A DNA stretch of 64,000 bases from Nitrospirota bacterium. Its GTDB lineage: Bacteria; Nitrospirota; Thermodesulfovibrionia; SZUA-242. The number at the start of each line of letters is the position of its first letter. Position 1 is the first letter of the stretch. Positions 8,701 through 17,423 of the stretch are shown here, one piece after another. The notes beneath the pieces were generated by a model. It did no database searches and was not told the origin of the DNA. It saw only the letters and a program-made list of their open reading frames with translations. Location of the stretch: NCBI GenBank assembly GCA_016212095.1, contig JACRHH010000002.1, forward strand, positions 1 to 64,000. Direction: 5' to 3'. The translations under genes and the position numbers were made by a program.

Positions 8701-10851
8701 AAGATGTATGCGCTTTCGTGTTTCAACGGCAAGCAGGCTGTAAGCCGCCTGCCTTATCCGGTCATGGACGAAAACATATTCGATGGCGTCGCACGGAACC
8801 GGGCTGTTTCCGGTATCGTCGTCGCACCCGGCGGCATATTTGTACGCATCGCCAACCGGGTGAACAAGACCCGCCTCAACAGCCTCCCAGATGTCCGCCG
8901 CTGCACTGGAAACACGGCAATCCAGTATCCGGGACAGCAAACACAGCTCGAACCTGTTCCCGGCGCAGGCGGCAAAGGTAATGGCCTCCCTTGCGCCGGG
9001 GGAAAGCTTGCCGATATGTTCGCATAGAAGCTCGACGACATTGTCGGTGATTCCGGCCTCTGCAATCTCGTCGTTGTTCCAGGTCCACTCATACCGTGCC
9101 GCGTTGAATACAAGAAGCCCGCCAGCATGCAGCGTTTTAAGGAAGCGCTTCACAAAAAACGGGTTGCCGTGCGTGTTGAGCGTGATTACAGCCGAGAGCG
9201 CGTATGCCTCCGCCTGACCGCACGAAAGCATGTCGCGCAGCATCGTAACCAGTCCGTCGGTGCTCAACGGGCCGATGGATATATTCGTAACGATAGCGCC
9301 TGCCTTCCCGGCCTCGGCAATCATGATCGAAAGCGGATGTAAATCGTTCACCTCGTTGCTGCGGTATGCGCCCACAACAAGGATGTTGCTTATCTCTGTG
9401 TCGGATACAAGCTGGCACACGAGCTTCAGCGAGTCGGCATCCGCCCATTGCATATCGTCCAGACAGAGCACCAGCGGGCTTTCGCGGTCTGCCGACGCCT
9501 TGACGAAGTCGGAAAACACCGTCTTGAAACGGTGCATCGCCTGCCCCGGCGGAAGCTCCTGAACCGGCTCGCCCAGACCTGTAATATGGCCGGCAAGTTG
9601 TCCGGTCAAGTGCGCGACATCCGGTATGACGTCGGTGATGATCCTGCCGTTTGCGCCGACAGCCGCCTTGATCGCTTCCGCCCGCCTCGCAATGGCTTCG
9701 GAGCCGGACGACAGTATCTGGCGCACAAGCTCCCGAAACGCGCCGATCAGCGCACTGTACGGAACATCCCTCTCGTACTGATCGAACTTGCCGCTTACAA
9801 AATGGCCGTTTCTCAGTATTACCGGCTTTCCAAGCTCCCTTATGACGGACGACTTGCCGACACCGGGATCTCCCGAAACCAGCAGCAGTTCCGCCCTCCC
9901 AACCGCCACACGGTCGAACGCCGAGAGTATCGCGCCAACTTCACGGTCGCGCCCGTAGATATTGCCGGGAATGAAAAAAGTGGTGTGAATATCCTTGCGC
10001 CCCAGCTCGAACGGCTCTGATGTTCCGCTTCGCAGATACTCCAGCGCCTGCTCAAGATCGTGCATGAGCCCGAACGCGCTCTTGTAGCGGCGCTCCGGAT
10101 TCTTGAGCATGAGCTTCGTCACGATATCCGAAACATACGCCGGAATTGACGGGGCGAGCGCCGTCAAATCGTCGGGCTGAACCGCAATATGGCAGTGAAT
10201 CAGCTCCATCGGGTCGGTTACGGCGAAAGGCAGCCGGCCTGTAAGCGCCTGATACATCGTTACGCCCAGACTGTACAGGTCTGCCCTGTGATCGACGCTC
10301 CTGTTTATCCTGCCGGTCTGCTCCGGAGCGATGTAGGCAAGCGTTCCCTCCATGAGATCGGGGCTGGTGATCTGCTGCGTCTCGCCGGACAGGCGCGTGG
10401 ACAGGCGAAAGTCCGTGATTTTTGGGCTGTTACTGCCGGGCCTGATGATGATGTTATGCGGTTTTATGTCCTTGTGAATAACGCCGCGCCTGTGAATCTC
10501 CCCAAGCGTTCCGGCAAGAGACCGGAATATCTCAAGCCAGTTTTCAAGCCCGATGCCTCCGCCGGCGATAACGGCGTCCAGCCCGATGCCGCCGAAATCC
10601 TCGGACATGATCGCGTAGTTCCCCTGAAATGCCAGAAGCTCGTAATGCTTCACAACGCCGGGGATGTCGAGGCTGCGGGCGGTTTCGAACTCCCATCGAA
10701 TCCGGGATATTTCCCTCGACGTCGGAAACTCCGAAACACATGTCTTTATTATCACAGGCACGCGGCATTCGTCGGCGTAGCCTCGGTAAACACGTGACGA
10801 GCGTCCGGTATGTATGCATTCGAGTATGGTGTAGCCGGGCAGGGTGATCAA
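5755..10851 (-). CDS. Giant serine/threonine kinase-AAA-GAF-diguanylate cyclase signalling protein
   Basis: A 1698-residue cytoplasmic multidomain protein. Residues 1-280 form a Hanks-type kinase (lysine K36 in VIIK, catalytic loop H126-K-D, metal-binding D147-F-R, SPE-like APEQTGR). An AAA/STAND ATPase follows with Walker A GDPGVGKSS (327-335) and Walker B VLCLDDMQWAD (about 461-471). A long helical region of TPR-like repeats spans about 700-1250. A GAF domain lies near 1335-1490, a coiled coil after it, and a GGDEF domain at about 1530-1690. The active site is GGEEF, and RMVD five residues before it is an intact inhibitory site, so it should make cyclic-di-GMP with product feedback. The DFG glycine is Arg. 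Kinase-AAA-GAF proteins usually end in histidine kinases; here the output is a cyclase. Confidence 0.93.
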   Translation of the reverse strand: MITLPGYTILECIHTGRSSRVYRGYADECRVPVIIKTCVSEFPTSREISRIRWEFETARSLDIPGVVKHYELLAFQGNYAIMSEDFGGIGLDAVIAGGGIGLENWLEIFRSLAGTLGEIHRRGVIHKDIKPHNIIIRPGSNSPKITDFRLSTRLSGETQQITSPDLMEGTLAYIAPEQTGRINRSVDHRADLYSLGVTMYQALTGRLPFAVTDPMELIHCHIAVQPDDLTALAPSIPAYVSDIVTKLMLKNPERRYKSAFGLMHDLEQALEYLRSGTSEPFELGRKDIHTTFFIPGNIYGRDREVGAILSAFDRVAVGRAELLLVSGDPGVGKSSVIRELGKPVILRNGHFVSGKFDQYERDVPYSALIGAFRELVRQILSSGSEAIARRAEAIKAAVGANGRIITDVIPDVAHLTGQLAGHITGLGEPVQELPPGQAMHRFKTVFSDFVKASADRESPLVLCLDDMQWADADSLKLVCQLVSDTEISNILVVGAYRSNEVNDLHPLSIMIAEAGKAGAIVTNISIGPLSTDGLVTMLRDMLSCGQAEAYALSAVITLNTHGNPFFVKRFLKTLHAGGLLVFNAARYEWTWNNDEIAEAGITDNVVELLCEHIGKLSPGAREAITFAACAGNRFELCLLSRILDCRVSSAAADIWEAVEAGLVHPVGDAYKYAAGCDDDTGNSPVPCDAIEYVFVHDRIRQAAYSLLAVETRKRIHLSIGRIMLERTKPVSLDESLFELVSHLNAGRDLIDDPAERIVLAGLNLTACRKSKLSNAYDSALRHSIAGLELAEDNDSQYELVRNLRMACAECEFLTGNFGHAEKILSETIGMMRTPVEKASVWEMRALLYNHLERNRDSVSAGISGLRELGIRIPEKPGMPGLAFRMARAGLRLRNLSEEDILRKPEMTDKRLIAAMRLIAAIIPASYFVSQNMTGTLGMIGLSIAIDNGNSALSPYMYAGYGYALAVYLGDFRRGYEYLSLAVRLNYRYPDIAQTARLNLVYGMVYHWRKHIRGSVEVLRDAFRQSLESGDMKNAGYAGSQIALCRLSQGVNIDEIIDESRHYSDLAARSRDIFGIELHRLRHQYLLALKGQTDSAVSLDSPDYSETDSLRRFDEIKNDNLKFHYHCWKAHLLFIAGQYAEADEHALRCWRHAGAVELLSSIPDARFIGTLALAASLPDLSFAWRKRARMRIWRDQRRMKRWAAVCPDNFLHRHVLVQAELEAFDGNRVSAMAFFDEAIRLAGANGFVHHEAIANERAATFHERLGSVKISGNYFAAARHCYVRWGASAKVDELDRKHPDLHAQPSIPAGQDIGSLATMPTDSYSRTTTSSDSRKVFDLMSVVRASHELSGEVVFDRLIDKLMHIVMENAGAQRCLLLIDGMDGMFLKAECSADGSGVKMHEPPVGIDERDDMPKNVINYVNRTGRPVVLDNAAADAAFSSDPYISAGGKKSVLCIPVERRGRISCILYMENDLADGVFLRYRLEHIELLSAQIGMSMENAGLYAHLEEKVRERTLELESALKAITDVSNTDSLTGLANRRCFFEYFDSELKRVRRHGRAISLLMLDIDHFKKINDTWGHRQGDEMLRRLAQILRDNLRMVDLPGRLGGEEFGVLLPETDPVEAAIVAERFRAVVEATGFQLVDSEGTINMTVSLGVCSLQPGTFAESDDLYSAADSALYRSKADGRNRATCVEFRRAQ

Positions 10852-10947
10852 TTCCGTATCCCTGTTGAATGTCTCCGGAGGGCGGCTGCGCTCGTCCGGG
10901 CATAATGCTTTTCGGCAAGAGGTTACATAGCTTTAATTGATATGAAA

Positions 10948-11007
10948 TTGCTATCGTCGGAGGCGGACATGCCGCTGTTGCTATCGTCGGAGGCGGACAT
11001 GCCGCCT
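10948..11007. repeat. Tandem 30-bp repeat, two copies, at the nadB 3' end
   Basis: Two adjacent copies with a 30-bp period share their first 28 bases (TTGCTATCGTCGGAGGCGGA followed by CATGCCGC). The second copy contains a perfect hairpin, GGAGGCGG-acatg-CCGCCTCC. The last codons of nadB lie inside it, so duplication has probably reshaped the protein tail. Confidence 0.85.
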
Positions 11008-12552
11008 CCATGCACTCCCCTTTTCTTTATGGTCAGATCGATAGTGCGCCCCCACGCTGTTTTCGCGCTGGAGCGCCGAAGCGCAGATCAGTTCGGCGCA
11101 GGTGAGCATGTTTCGAAGCTCGATGCCCCGGCGCGAAACAAACAGCGTATCGGCAATCTTGCGCCACGACAACAGTTTCTGTTCGGCGGATCGAAGCGAT
11201 TTCCCGCACCGGATTATTCCCACCTCCTGCCACATCACGCGCCGCAGGCTGCTTCTGATCTTCTCGGCGTCGGCAGGCAGTCCGGAAACCCCGTCGTATC
11301 GGTTCGGGCGCGGCCTTTTTTCCACAGGCCCGGCCTTCTCGCCGTAGATGGCCGCCGCCTTTCCCGCTCTCGCGCCGAACACTATGCCTTCCAGCAGGCT
11401 GTTCGACGCAAGGCGGTTCGCGCCGTGAACGCCGGTGCAGGCCACCTCGCCGGCAGCGTACAACCCCTTGATGTTCGTCGCGCCGTCAAGATCGGTCTTC
11501 ACCCCGCCCATCAGGTAGTGCGCAGCGGGCGATACCGGAATCGGCTCCTCGGTGATGTCGATGTCGAACGCAAGGCATGTGGCGTATATGTTCGGAAAGC
11601 GGTTTTTCACGTAGACCGGATCGAGATGCGTGAGGTCGAGCGAAACAAAGCGCGATTTCGTGCGCACCATCTCGGAAAGTATCGCGCGGCTCACCACATC
11701 GCGCGGGGCAAGCTCGGCGTCGGCATGATGCCTGTGCATGAACCGCTCGCCGTTGCAGTTTCTAAGCACCGCGCCCTCGCCACGCATCGCCTCGCTAAGC
11801 AGAAACTGCGGCGCTCCGGGCACATACAGGCTGGTCGGATGAAACTGCACGAACTCCATGTCTTCAACCACCGCTCCGGCGCGCCAGGCCATGGCCACGC
11901 CGTCGCCGGTTGCTACCGACGGATTGGTGGTGCGCGAGAAAATCTGCCCGGCTCCGCCGGTGGCAAGAACAACGGCGCGTCCGTAGCAGGCGATCAGTTC
12001 GTCGCCGCGCACAAGAAGCACGCCCCGGCAGACGCCATCTTCAACGATCAGGTCTATGGTGCAGGAATGCGGGTAGTGGATGACGTTCCGGAAGCTGCGC
12101 GCCTTTTTCAGCAGCGCCCGGACGATCTCCTTGCCGGTGGAATCGCCGTGCGCCCGCAAAATGCGCCTTCTGGAATGCGCCGCCTCGCGGGTGAAGGCAA
12201 GCGAAGTGCCTTCCTTGTCGAACTGGGTTCCCCATTCGATCAACTCGGTTATGCGAACCGGGCCTTCCTCCACGAGCACCTTGACAGCCTCGCTTCGGCA
12301 TAGTCCGTCGCCCGCGCGAAGGGTGTCGCGGTAGTGGATCGAGACCTCGTCCTCGTAATTTAGCGCAACCGCAACGCCGCCCTGCGCGTATTCGGAGCTT
12401 GATTCGGACGGCCTGTCCTTGGTGACAACCATCACCCGCCCGCCGGTTGCGGCAAGCTCGATGGCGGCGCGAAGCCCGGCAACTCCGCTTCCGATAACAA
12501 CATAATCGGCGCGGCGCACCTTTGGGGTAATTAAATTTTTTGAGACCGGCAA
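10981..12552 (-). CDS. nadB: L-aspartate oxidase
   Basis: A FAD-dependent enzyme oxidising L-aspartate to iminoaspartate in de novo NAD synthesis; in anaerobes fumarate can be the electron acceptor. The dinucleotide-binding N-terminus reads DYVVIGSGVAGLRAA, and the family segments SSEYAQGG, HSRRRILRAHGDSTG and GEVACTGVHGANRLASNS are all present. I prefer the TTG at 12552: it has AAGGGGGAAG 7 nt upstream and gives a normal N-terminus. A GTG at 12588 would add 12 residues encoded by a repeat. The usual C-terminus (SVGAHYRSDHKE) is followed by about 12 Arg-rich residues encoded in the 30-bp repeat. The gene lies downstream of pyrE. Confidence 0.93.
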   Translation of the reverse strand: MPVSKNLITPKVRRADYVVIGSGVAGLRAAIELAATGGRVMVVTKDRPSESSSEYAQGGVAVALNYEDEVSIHYRDTLRAGDGLCRSEAVKVLVEEGPVRITELIEWGTQFDKEGTSLAFTREAAHSRRRILRAHGDSTGKEIVRALLKKARSFRNVIHYPHSCTIDLIVEDGVCRGVLLVRGDELIACYGRAVVLATGGAGQIFSRTTNPSVATGDGVAMAWRAGAVVEDMEFVQFHPTSLYVPGAPQFLLSEAMRGEGAVLRNCNGERFMHRHHADAELAPRDVVSRAILSEMVRTKSRFVSLDLTHLDPVYVKNRFPNIYATCLAFDIDITEEPIPVSPAAHYLMGGVKTDLDGATNIKGLYAAGEVACTGVHGANRLASNSLLEGIVFGARAGKAAAIYGEKAGPVEKRPRPNRYDGVSGLPADAEKIRSSLRRVMWQEVGIIRCGKSLRSAEQKLLSWRKIADTLFVSRRGIELRNMLTCAELICASALQRENSVGAHYRSDHKEKGSAWRRHVRLRR

Positions 12553-12587
12553 GGGAACGCTTCCCCCTTCAGGCGGCAGCGCCGCCA

Positions 12588-12634
12588 CCCCTCCCTAACC
12601 CTCCCCTTGCCAAGGGGAGAGAAGGGGGTGGGGT
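12588..12634. repeat. Dispersed C-rich palindromic repeat (family B) between pyrE and nadB
   Basis: ACCCCTCCCTAACC leads into CTCCCCTTG-c-CAAGGGGAG and then GGGGGTGGGG, so both inner and outer arms are complementary. Related elements lie at about 15126-15251, 21394-21445 and 31992-32039. It touches the pyrE stop and the longest possible nadB start. Confidence 0.75.
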
Positions 12635-13192
12635 CTACATAAAATCGTGAATATTCAGGATGGAATACGCCGGACAGCCCTGCGCGCTGACATTTTCCAT
12701 GCCGTTCTGCTCGCAGCGGTCGAGAAGAACGATCACCGCCAGAATGTGTACGCCGCATTCCTTGGCCACATTGATGGCCTTGATCGTCGATCCGCCGGTT
12801 GTCACCACATCGTCTACGATCACAACCGAATCTCCGGCCTTCACATGCCCCTCAAGCTGAAGCGTCATGCCGTACTTCTTCGGCTCCTTGCGGATGACGA
12901 ACGCCTCTACAGGCGGCTTGCGCGCAAACGATGTCATGGCCACGGCTGCGGCAATAGGATCGGCACCCATCGTCAGGCCGCCGATTGCATCCGGGCGAAT
13001 GCCGAGTTCGTCCATCTTGTCCAGATACAGGCCGCCGATCAGCGTCAGCCCCTCAGGCGAATGGGCGGTCGGCTTCATGTTGAAGTAGAACCGGCTCGTG
13101 GCCCCGGAGGCAAGCTTGTATATTGGTTCATCGGCCATCTGGAATGACCGTTCGCGAATGAGTTGTATAAGTCTGTTTCGTGCGTTTTCCAT
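12635..13192 (-). CDS. pyrE: Orotate phosphoribosyltransferase
   Basis: Converts orotate and PRPP to OMP in pyrimidine synthesis. The PRPP-binding signature VIVDDVVTTGGSTIKA is complete in the C-terminal half; FYFNMKPTAHSPEG and TMGADPIAAAVA correspond to the orotate and substrate regions of bacterial PyrE. Length (185 residues) is normal. It is followed on the same strand by a palindromic repeat and nadB. purB lies 42 bp upstream. Confidence 0.96.
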   Translation of the reverse strand: MENARNRLIQLIRERSFQMADEPIYKLASGATSRFYFNMKPTAHSPEGLTLIGGLYLDKMDELGIRPDAIGGLTMGADPIAAAVAMTSFARKPPVEAFVIRKEPKKYGMTLQLEGHVKAGDSVVIVDDVVTTGGSTIKAINVAKECGVHILAVIVLLDRCEQNGMENVSAQGCPAYSILNIHDFM

Positions 13193-13234
13193 GCGGGCAA
13201 TACTACCAAAGCCGGTGAAGCAGGCGCAAGGCTG

Positions 13235-14530
13235 TTACTTCCCGAACACCCGCTTATACACATAATCCACATGCTCCAGATACGGCGCGAGATCGAAAAG
13301 CGCGGTCAGTTCGTCCGACGGAAGCACCGCGGCAACGTCCGCGTCGGCGGCAAGCCGCTCGCGGAAATCCACCTCGGTGCGCCAGCTCTCCATCGCGTTT
13401 CGCTGAACCAGCAGGTATGCGTCGTCGCGGTTCATGCCCTTTTCGGTAAGCGCCAGAAGCACGCGCTGCGAATAGTGCAGATTGCGGCTTATGGACATGT
13501 TTCTGAGCATCCGCTCCGGATACACATGCATTCCGTCCAGAATGCGGGTGAGGCGGGCAAGCATGTAATCCACAAGAATCGTGCTGTCGGGGATGATTAC
13601 CCGCTCCACGGACGAATGCGAGATGTCGCGCTCGTGCCACAGGGCGATGTTTTCGAGCCCGGCCATCGCGTTTCCTCGCACCACGCGGGCAAGGCCGGAG
13701 AGGTTTTCGCAGCCAACCGGATTGCGCTTGTGCGGCATGGCCGACGAACCCTTCTGCCCCTTCGAAAACGGCTCCTCAGCCTCCCGAACCTCGGTGCGCT
13801 GAAGGTGGCGCATCTCAACCGATATTTTTTCGATGCAGGCCGCGGTTATGGCAAGCGCACTCAAATATTCGGCGTGACGGTCGCGCTGGACAACCTGCGT
13901 GGCCAAGGGTTCGGGCTTGAGCTTCAGCTTTTTCAGCACTTTTTCCTCAAGCGCCGGAGGAACATTCGAAAACGTGCCGACTGCGCCTGAGAGCTTTCCA
14001 ACGCTGATCGTCTCCCGCGCCTGCGTCATGCGTTCGAGGTTCCGCTGCATGTCGCCGTACCAGAGCACGAACTTCAGGCCGAAGGTCATCGGCTCGGCGT
14101 GAACGCCGTGGCTTCTGCCCATCATCGGCGTAAGTTTGTACTTAAGCGCCTGTTTTTTCAGCACTTTCAGCAAATTTTTAATGTCGGCGATGATGATGTC
14201 GGCGGCGTCGCGCATCCCAAGCGAAAGCGCTGTGTCAACGATGTCCGACGAGGTCAGCCCCTTGTGAACATATCTGCCTTCCGGGCCGATGTTCTCGTTC
14301 ACGGCGGTCAGGAAGGCGATAACGTCGTGTTTCACCTCGGCCTCGATCTCGTCGATGCGGGCGACGTTGAACGCCGCTTTTTCCTTGATGACCTTGACGG
14401 CGGCCTTCGGAATCTGTCCCAGCTCGGCCCAAGCCTCGCAAGCCGCGATCTCGACCTTCAGCCAGCGGTTGAACCGTGCCTCGTCCTGCCATAATGCGCC
14501 CATTTCGGGCCGTGTGTAACGTGTAATCAA
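13235..14530 (-). CDS. purB: Adenylosuccinate lyase
   Basis: Catalyses two steps of purine synthesis (SAICAR to AICAR, adenylosuccinate to AMP). In 431 residues the fumarase-superfamily signature GSSAMPHKRNP is present, with the SSDIVDTA and GRSHGVHAEP segments holding catalytic residues. The start is TTG at 14530, judged by the typical N-terminus (ITRYTRPEMGALW). This TTG overlaps the TGA of the upstream lipoprotein gene, consistent with translational coupling. Confidence 0.96.
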   Translation of the reverse strand: MITRYTRPEMGALWQDEARFNRWLKVEIAACEAWAELGQIPKAAVKVIKEKAAFNVARIDEIEAEVKHDVIAFLTAVNENIGPEGRYVHKGLTSSDIVDTALSLGMRDAADIIIADIKNLLKVLKKQALKYKLTPMMGRSHGVHAEPMTFGLKFVLWYGDMQRNLERMTQARETISVGKLSGAVGTFSNVPPALEEKVLKKLKLKPEPLATQVVQRDRHAEYLSALAITAACIEKISVEMRHLQRTEVREAEEPFSKGQKGSSAMPHKRNPVGCENLSGLARVVRGNAMAGLENIALWHERDISHSSVERVIIPDSTILVDYMLARLTRILDGMHVYPERMLRNMSISRNLHYSQRVLLALTEKGMNRDDAYLLVQRNAMESWRTEVDFRERLAADADVAAVLPSDELTALFDLAPYLEHVDYVYKRVFGK

Positions 14531-15090
14531 TGTGTTGCCTCCATATTGCTGACCGATCCCGATGAGGCGGAATCGGCGGTTTTGTTTGCTGAACTCGCCT
14601 GTTTAGGCTCCCATTGCCATGACAGCATTTTTGCCTCACCTTCCAGATAGAAAAGAGGACGAAGCATTTTTGCCTTAACAACATAATCACCCTTTTCCCA
14701 TTTATAAATATGTGGGCTTGGAATTTCGACCTTATATAATAGAAAGGCTCCCACCGACGCATAAACAGGAAAAACTCCAAGCACAGCAAAAGCTGTCAAT
14801 TCAGCCCCTATCTCAAAGTCCAACGTATGGTCGGTCTTAATATCCACCGGCTCGCCCCATTCCTTGATCAGATAACTTGCCAATGGCCGATTATTTGTAT
14901 TTGACGCATCTTCGTAAATTTTAATCTCCGGATATTTCTCAACCAACTCGCTGTAAGGCATCTTGAAATCATCGGCATCCTTCGGCAACGATTTGAAATC
15001 GTTTGTCGTAGCGCAGCCTGAGAGCGACAGCAACACAACAAGCAGCATCGCCAGAGATTGCTTCATTCGATCCGCATATTTAGTTTTCAT
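14527..15090 (-). CDS. Putative lipoprotein of unknown function
   Basis: A 187-residue protein with a basic N-terminus, a hydrophobic signal and a lipobox ending in LSLSGC, so probably lipid-anchored. A hydrophobic stretch (AELTAFAVLGVFPVYASVG) in the middle may be a membrane helix. The start at 15090 is chosen because GGAGGGG lies 5 nt upstream. Codon use looks more AT-rich than in the neighbouring purB, which may indicate acquisition. Its stop overlaps the purB start. I do not recognise the family. Confidence 0.75.
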   Translation of the reverse strand: MKTKYADRMKQSLAMLLVVLLSLSGCATTNDFKSLPKDADDFKMPYSELVEKYPEIKIYEDASNTNNRPLASYLIKEWGEPVDIKTDHTLDFEIGAELTAFAVLGVFPVYASVGAFLLYKVEIPSPHIYKWEKGDYVVKAKMLRPLFYLEGEAKMLSWQWEPKQASSANKTADSASSGSVSNMEATH

Positions 15091-15125
15091 TGTTGCCCCT
15101 CCATGCATACCACATCGGGTGCTAT

Positions 15126-15251
15126 TAACTCCCCCCGGCTTCGCCACCCCCCTCATTGAGGGGCGGTGTTTTCCGCCCCTACCTCCGGTGCGGGCGTTTA
15201 ACTCCCCCCGGCTTCGCCCCCCCCCTCATTGAGGGGGGCTAGGGGGGAGTC
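15126..15251. repeat. Two copies of a C-rich palindromic repeat (family B variant)
   Basis: Copies at about 15126-15168 and 15199-15251 both begin AACTCCCCCCGGCTTCGCC and continue to CCCCCTCATTGAGGGG. The second is complete, with outer arms ACTCCCCCC and GGGGGGAGT. They fill the gap between nusB and the lipoprotein gene. No coding signal is seen here. Confidence 0.75.
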
Positions 15252-15275
15252 GTTCATTGAAGTCGCTCCATCCGC

Positions 15276-15692
15276 CTACGTCGCTGCCGTTTGCCCCTTC
15301 GCTATCCTGTCCAGTATCCCGTTAATGAACGACGCCGAATCTGGCGTGGAGAATTTCTTCGCTATTTCAAGGGCTTCGTTTATCGAAACCGACGCCGGTA
15401 TGTCGGGCCGGAACATAATCTCGTATGCCGCGAGGCGAAGCACGTTGCGGTCAACCGCGTTCATGCGCTCAAGGCTCCAGTTCTCCGCCGCGTCGCGCAG
15501 CGCCGCGTCTATCGCCACGACGTTCGCCCCGGTTCCGGTCACCAGCCCGCGGCAGAATTCCACCAGATCATCCGGCTCGTCCTTGTCCGCCCAGAAATGG
15601 GCGAACGATTCCCAATTCGCCGCATCCTTTGTGATGTCTATGCCGAAAAGAAGCTGAAGCGCGTATTCGCGGGCCTTTCTGCGCCGGCTCAT
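15276..15692 (-). CDS. nusB: Transcription antitermination factor NusB
   Basis: A small all-helical RNA-binding protein that joins NusE (S10) on boxA RNA in rRNA antitermination. The N-terminal RRKAREYALQLLFGID and the C-terminal signature (MNAVDRNVLRLAAYEI, ASVSINEALEIAKKF) are typical. At 138 residues the size fits. It follows ribH by 27 bp, a common ribH-nusB pairing in proteobacteria. Confidence 0.96.
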   Translation of the reverse strand: MSRRRKAREYALQLLFGIDITKDAANWESFAHFWADKDEPDDLVEFCRGLVTGTGANVVAIDAALRDAAENWSLERMNAVDRNVLRLAAYEIMFRPDIPASVSINEALEIAKKFSTPDSASFINGILDRIAKGQTAAT

Positions 15693-15719
15693 ATGTGTCT
15701 CATTCGCAATTTGTCACCG

Positions 15720-16181
15720 CTAAATCTGCTTGAGAAGGCGCGCCATCTCGATTGCCGTAATTGCAGCGTCAACGCCCTTGTTGCCGCTCTTGGTTCCGGC
15801 CCGCTCGATCGCCTGCTCGATGGTGTCGGTCGTGAGCACGCCAAACGCAATCGGAACGCCGGTTCCAAGCGAGGCGTGGGCGATGCCCTTCGACACCTCG
15901 GACGCAACGTAATCGAAATGCGGCGTCGAGCCGCGAATCACCGCGCCAAGACAGATAAGCGCGTCGTATCCGCCCTTTGCCGCGAGCTTCTGCGCCACAA
16001 GCGGGATTTCAAACGCGCCCGGCACGCGGTAAACGCAGATGTCGCCAGCCGATGCGCCGTGGCGCACAAGCGCGTCTATCGCGCCCTCAAGCAGCCGCCC
16101 GCCGATAAAATCGTTGAACCTCGCGAGAATTATTCCAAATTTCAGGCCGTCGGCCCTGAGATCGCCTTCGATTGTTTTCAT
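15720..16181 (-). CDS. ribH: 6,7-dimethyl-8-ribityllumazine synthase
   Basis: Condenses 5-amino-6-ribitylaminouracil with dihydroxybutanone phosphate, the penultimate riboflavin step. The sequence shows [15 protein letters not shown], the VPGAFEIP loop and [17 protein letters not shown], all standard active-site regions, and [18 protein letters not shown] at the C-terminus. The start at 16181 has AAGGGGA in good position and gives 153 residues, the usual length. It is followed by nusB and preceded by ribBA. Confidence 0.97.
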   Translation of the reverse strand: MKTIEGDLRADGLKFGIILARFNDFIGGRLLEGAIDALVRHGASAGDICVYRVPGAFEIPLVAQKLAAKGGYDALICLGAVIRGSTPHFDYVASEVSKGIAHASLGTGVPIAFGVLTTDTIEQAIERAGTKSGNKGVDAAITAIEMARLLKQI

Positions 16182-16205
16182 TTGCGTTCCCCTTTCAGAC
16201 ATTGT

Positions 16206-17423
16206 TCAGACCTTGTCCAGCATATGCCCAAGCTTTTCCTTCTTGGTCTCCAGATAACGTATGTTGCCCTCGCCCGGCTCCGCCTCAAGCGGCAGGCGTT
16301 TTTTCACCTTCAGTCCGTAGCCTTCCAACCCCACGATTTTACGCGGATTATTGGTGAGCAAGTTGATCTTTTTCAGGCCCAGATCAACCAGGATCTGCGC
16401 GCCGATGCCGTAGTCGCGGAGATCGGCCTTGAACCCAAGCCGCTCGTTCGCCTCCACGGTGTCGAGGCCGGAATCCTGCAACTCGTAGGCGCGAAGCTTG
16501 TTGGCAAGCCCTATTCCGCGGCCTTCCTGCCGCATGTACAGAATCACGCCCTTGCCCTCGCGGTTTATCCTGTCCATCGCCTTATGAAGCTGGTCGCCGC
16601 AGTCGCAGCGCTGCGAGCCGAACACGTCGCCGGTGAGGCATTCCGAATGAACGCGCACCAGCACGTCGTCGCCGTGCGTCACGTCGCCCTTCACAAGCGC
16701 GATGTGCGTGTTGTCGTCCACGCGGTTTTCGTAGGCAATCGCCCGGAATTCGCCGTAGCGCGTTGGCAGTTTCGTGTCGGCAATGCGTTTCACGAGGCTT
16801 TCGTTCTTCATCCGGTACTGGATAAGGTCTTTGATAGTGACGATCTTCATGGCGTGCGTTTCGGCAAATGCGGTCAGTTCGGGCATTCGCGACATCGTGC
16901 CGTCGTCGTTCATGATCTCGCAGATAACGCCCGCCGGGGTGAGGCCCGCAAGCTTTGCAAGGTCAACCGAGCCTTCGGTCTGCCCGGCGCGCTGAAGCAC
17001 GCCGCCGCCGCGCGCGCGAAGCGGGAAAATGTGGCCCGGACGCGCCAGATCGGACGGTTTGGCCTCCGGCGCAATAGCCGCAAGAATTGTGGTTGCGCGG
17101 TCGGCAGCCGAAATGCCGGTGGTCACGCCCTTGGCGGCCTCGATCGAAACGGTGAAAGCCGTGCCGAACGACGACGTGTTAACGTCGGACATCATCGAAA
17201 GGTTAAGCTCCTTCACCTTCGCGGGCGTAAGCGACAGGCAGATCAGGCCGCGCCCGAATTTCGCCATGAAGTTTATAGCCTCCGGCGTGATCTTCTCCGC
17301 CGCCATCGTTAGGTCGCCCTCGTTTTCGCGGTCTTCGTCGTCAACCAGAATCACCATCTTGCCGGCGCGAATGTCTTCGATCGCCTCCTCGATGGTGTTG
17401 ATTTTAAACCTGTTTTTGCTCAT
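16206..17423 (-). CDS. ribBA: Bifunctional DHBP synthase / GTP cyclohydrolase II
   Basis: A fusion supplying both precursors of riboflavin. The N-terminal half (about 1-205) is RibB: the acidic Mg2+ loop [11 protein letters not shown] and the [11 protein letters not shown] region are seen. The C-terminal half is RibA: zinc cysteines in [15 protein letters not shown] and the catalytic [10 protein letters not shown]. Total length of 405 is normal for the fusion. The ATG overlaps the ribE stop (ATGA), so the order ribE-ribBA-ribH-nusB forms one operon. Confidence 0.97.
   Translation of the reverse strand: MSKNRFKINTIEEAIEDIRAGKMVILVDDEDRENEGDLTMAAEKITPEAINFMAKFGRGLICLSLTPAKVKELNLSMMSDVNTSSFGTAFTVSIEAAKGVTTGISAADRATTILAAIAPEAKPSDLARPGHIFPLRARGGGVLQRAGQTEGSVDLAKLAGLTPAGVICEIMNDDGTMSRMPELTAFAETHAMKIVTIKDLIQYRMKNESLVKRIADTKLPTRYGEFRAIAYENRVDDNTHIALVKGDVTHGDDVLVRVHSECLTGDVFGSQRCDCGDQLHKAMDRINREGKGVILYMRQEGRGIGLANKLRAYELQDSGLDTVEANERLGFKADLRDYGIGAQILVDLGLKKINLLTNNPRKIVGLEGYGLKVKKRLPLEAEPGEGNIRYLETKKEKLGHMLDKV

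Noticed and set aside
15291-17312. Long open frame (673 codons) on the plus strand opposite nusB, ribH and ribBA
   Set aside because: It is the antisense shadow of three well-supported genes; no ribosome site and a His/Arg/Val-rich composition with no recognisable motif.
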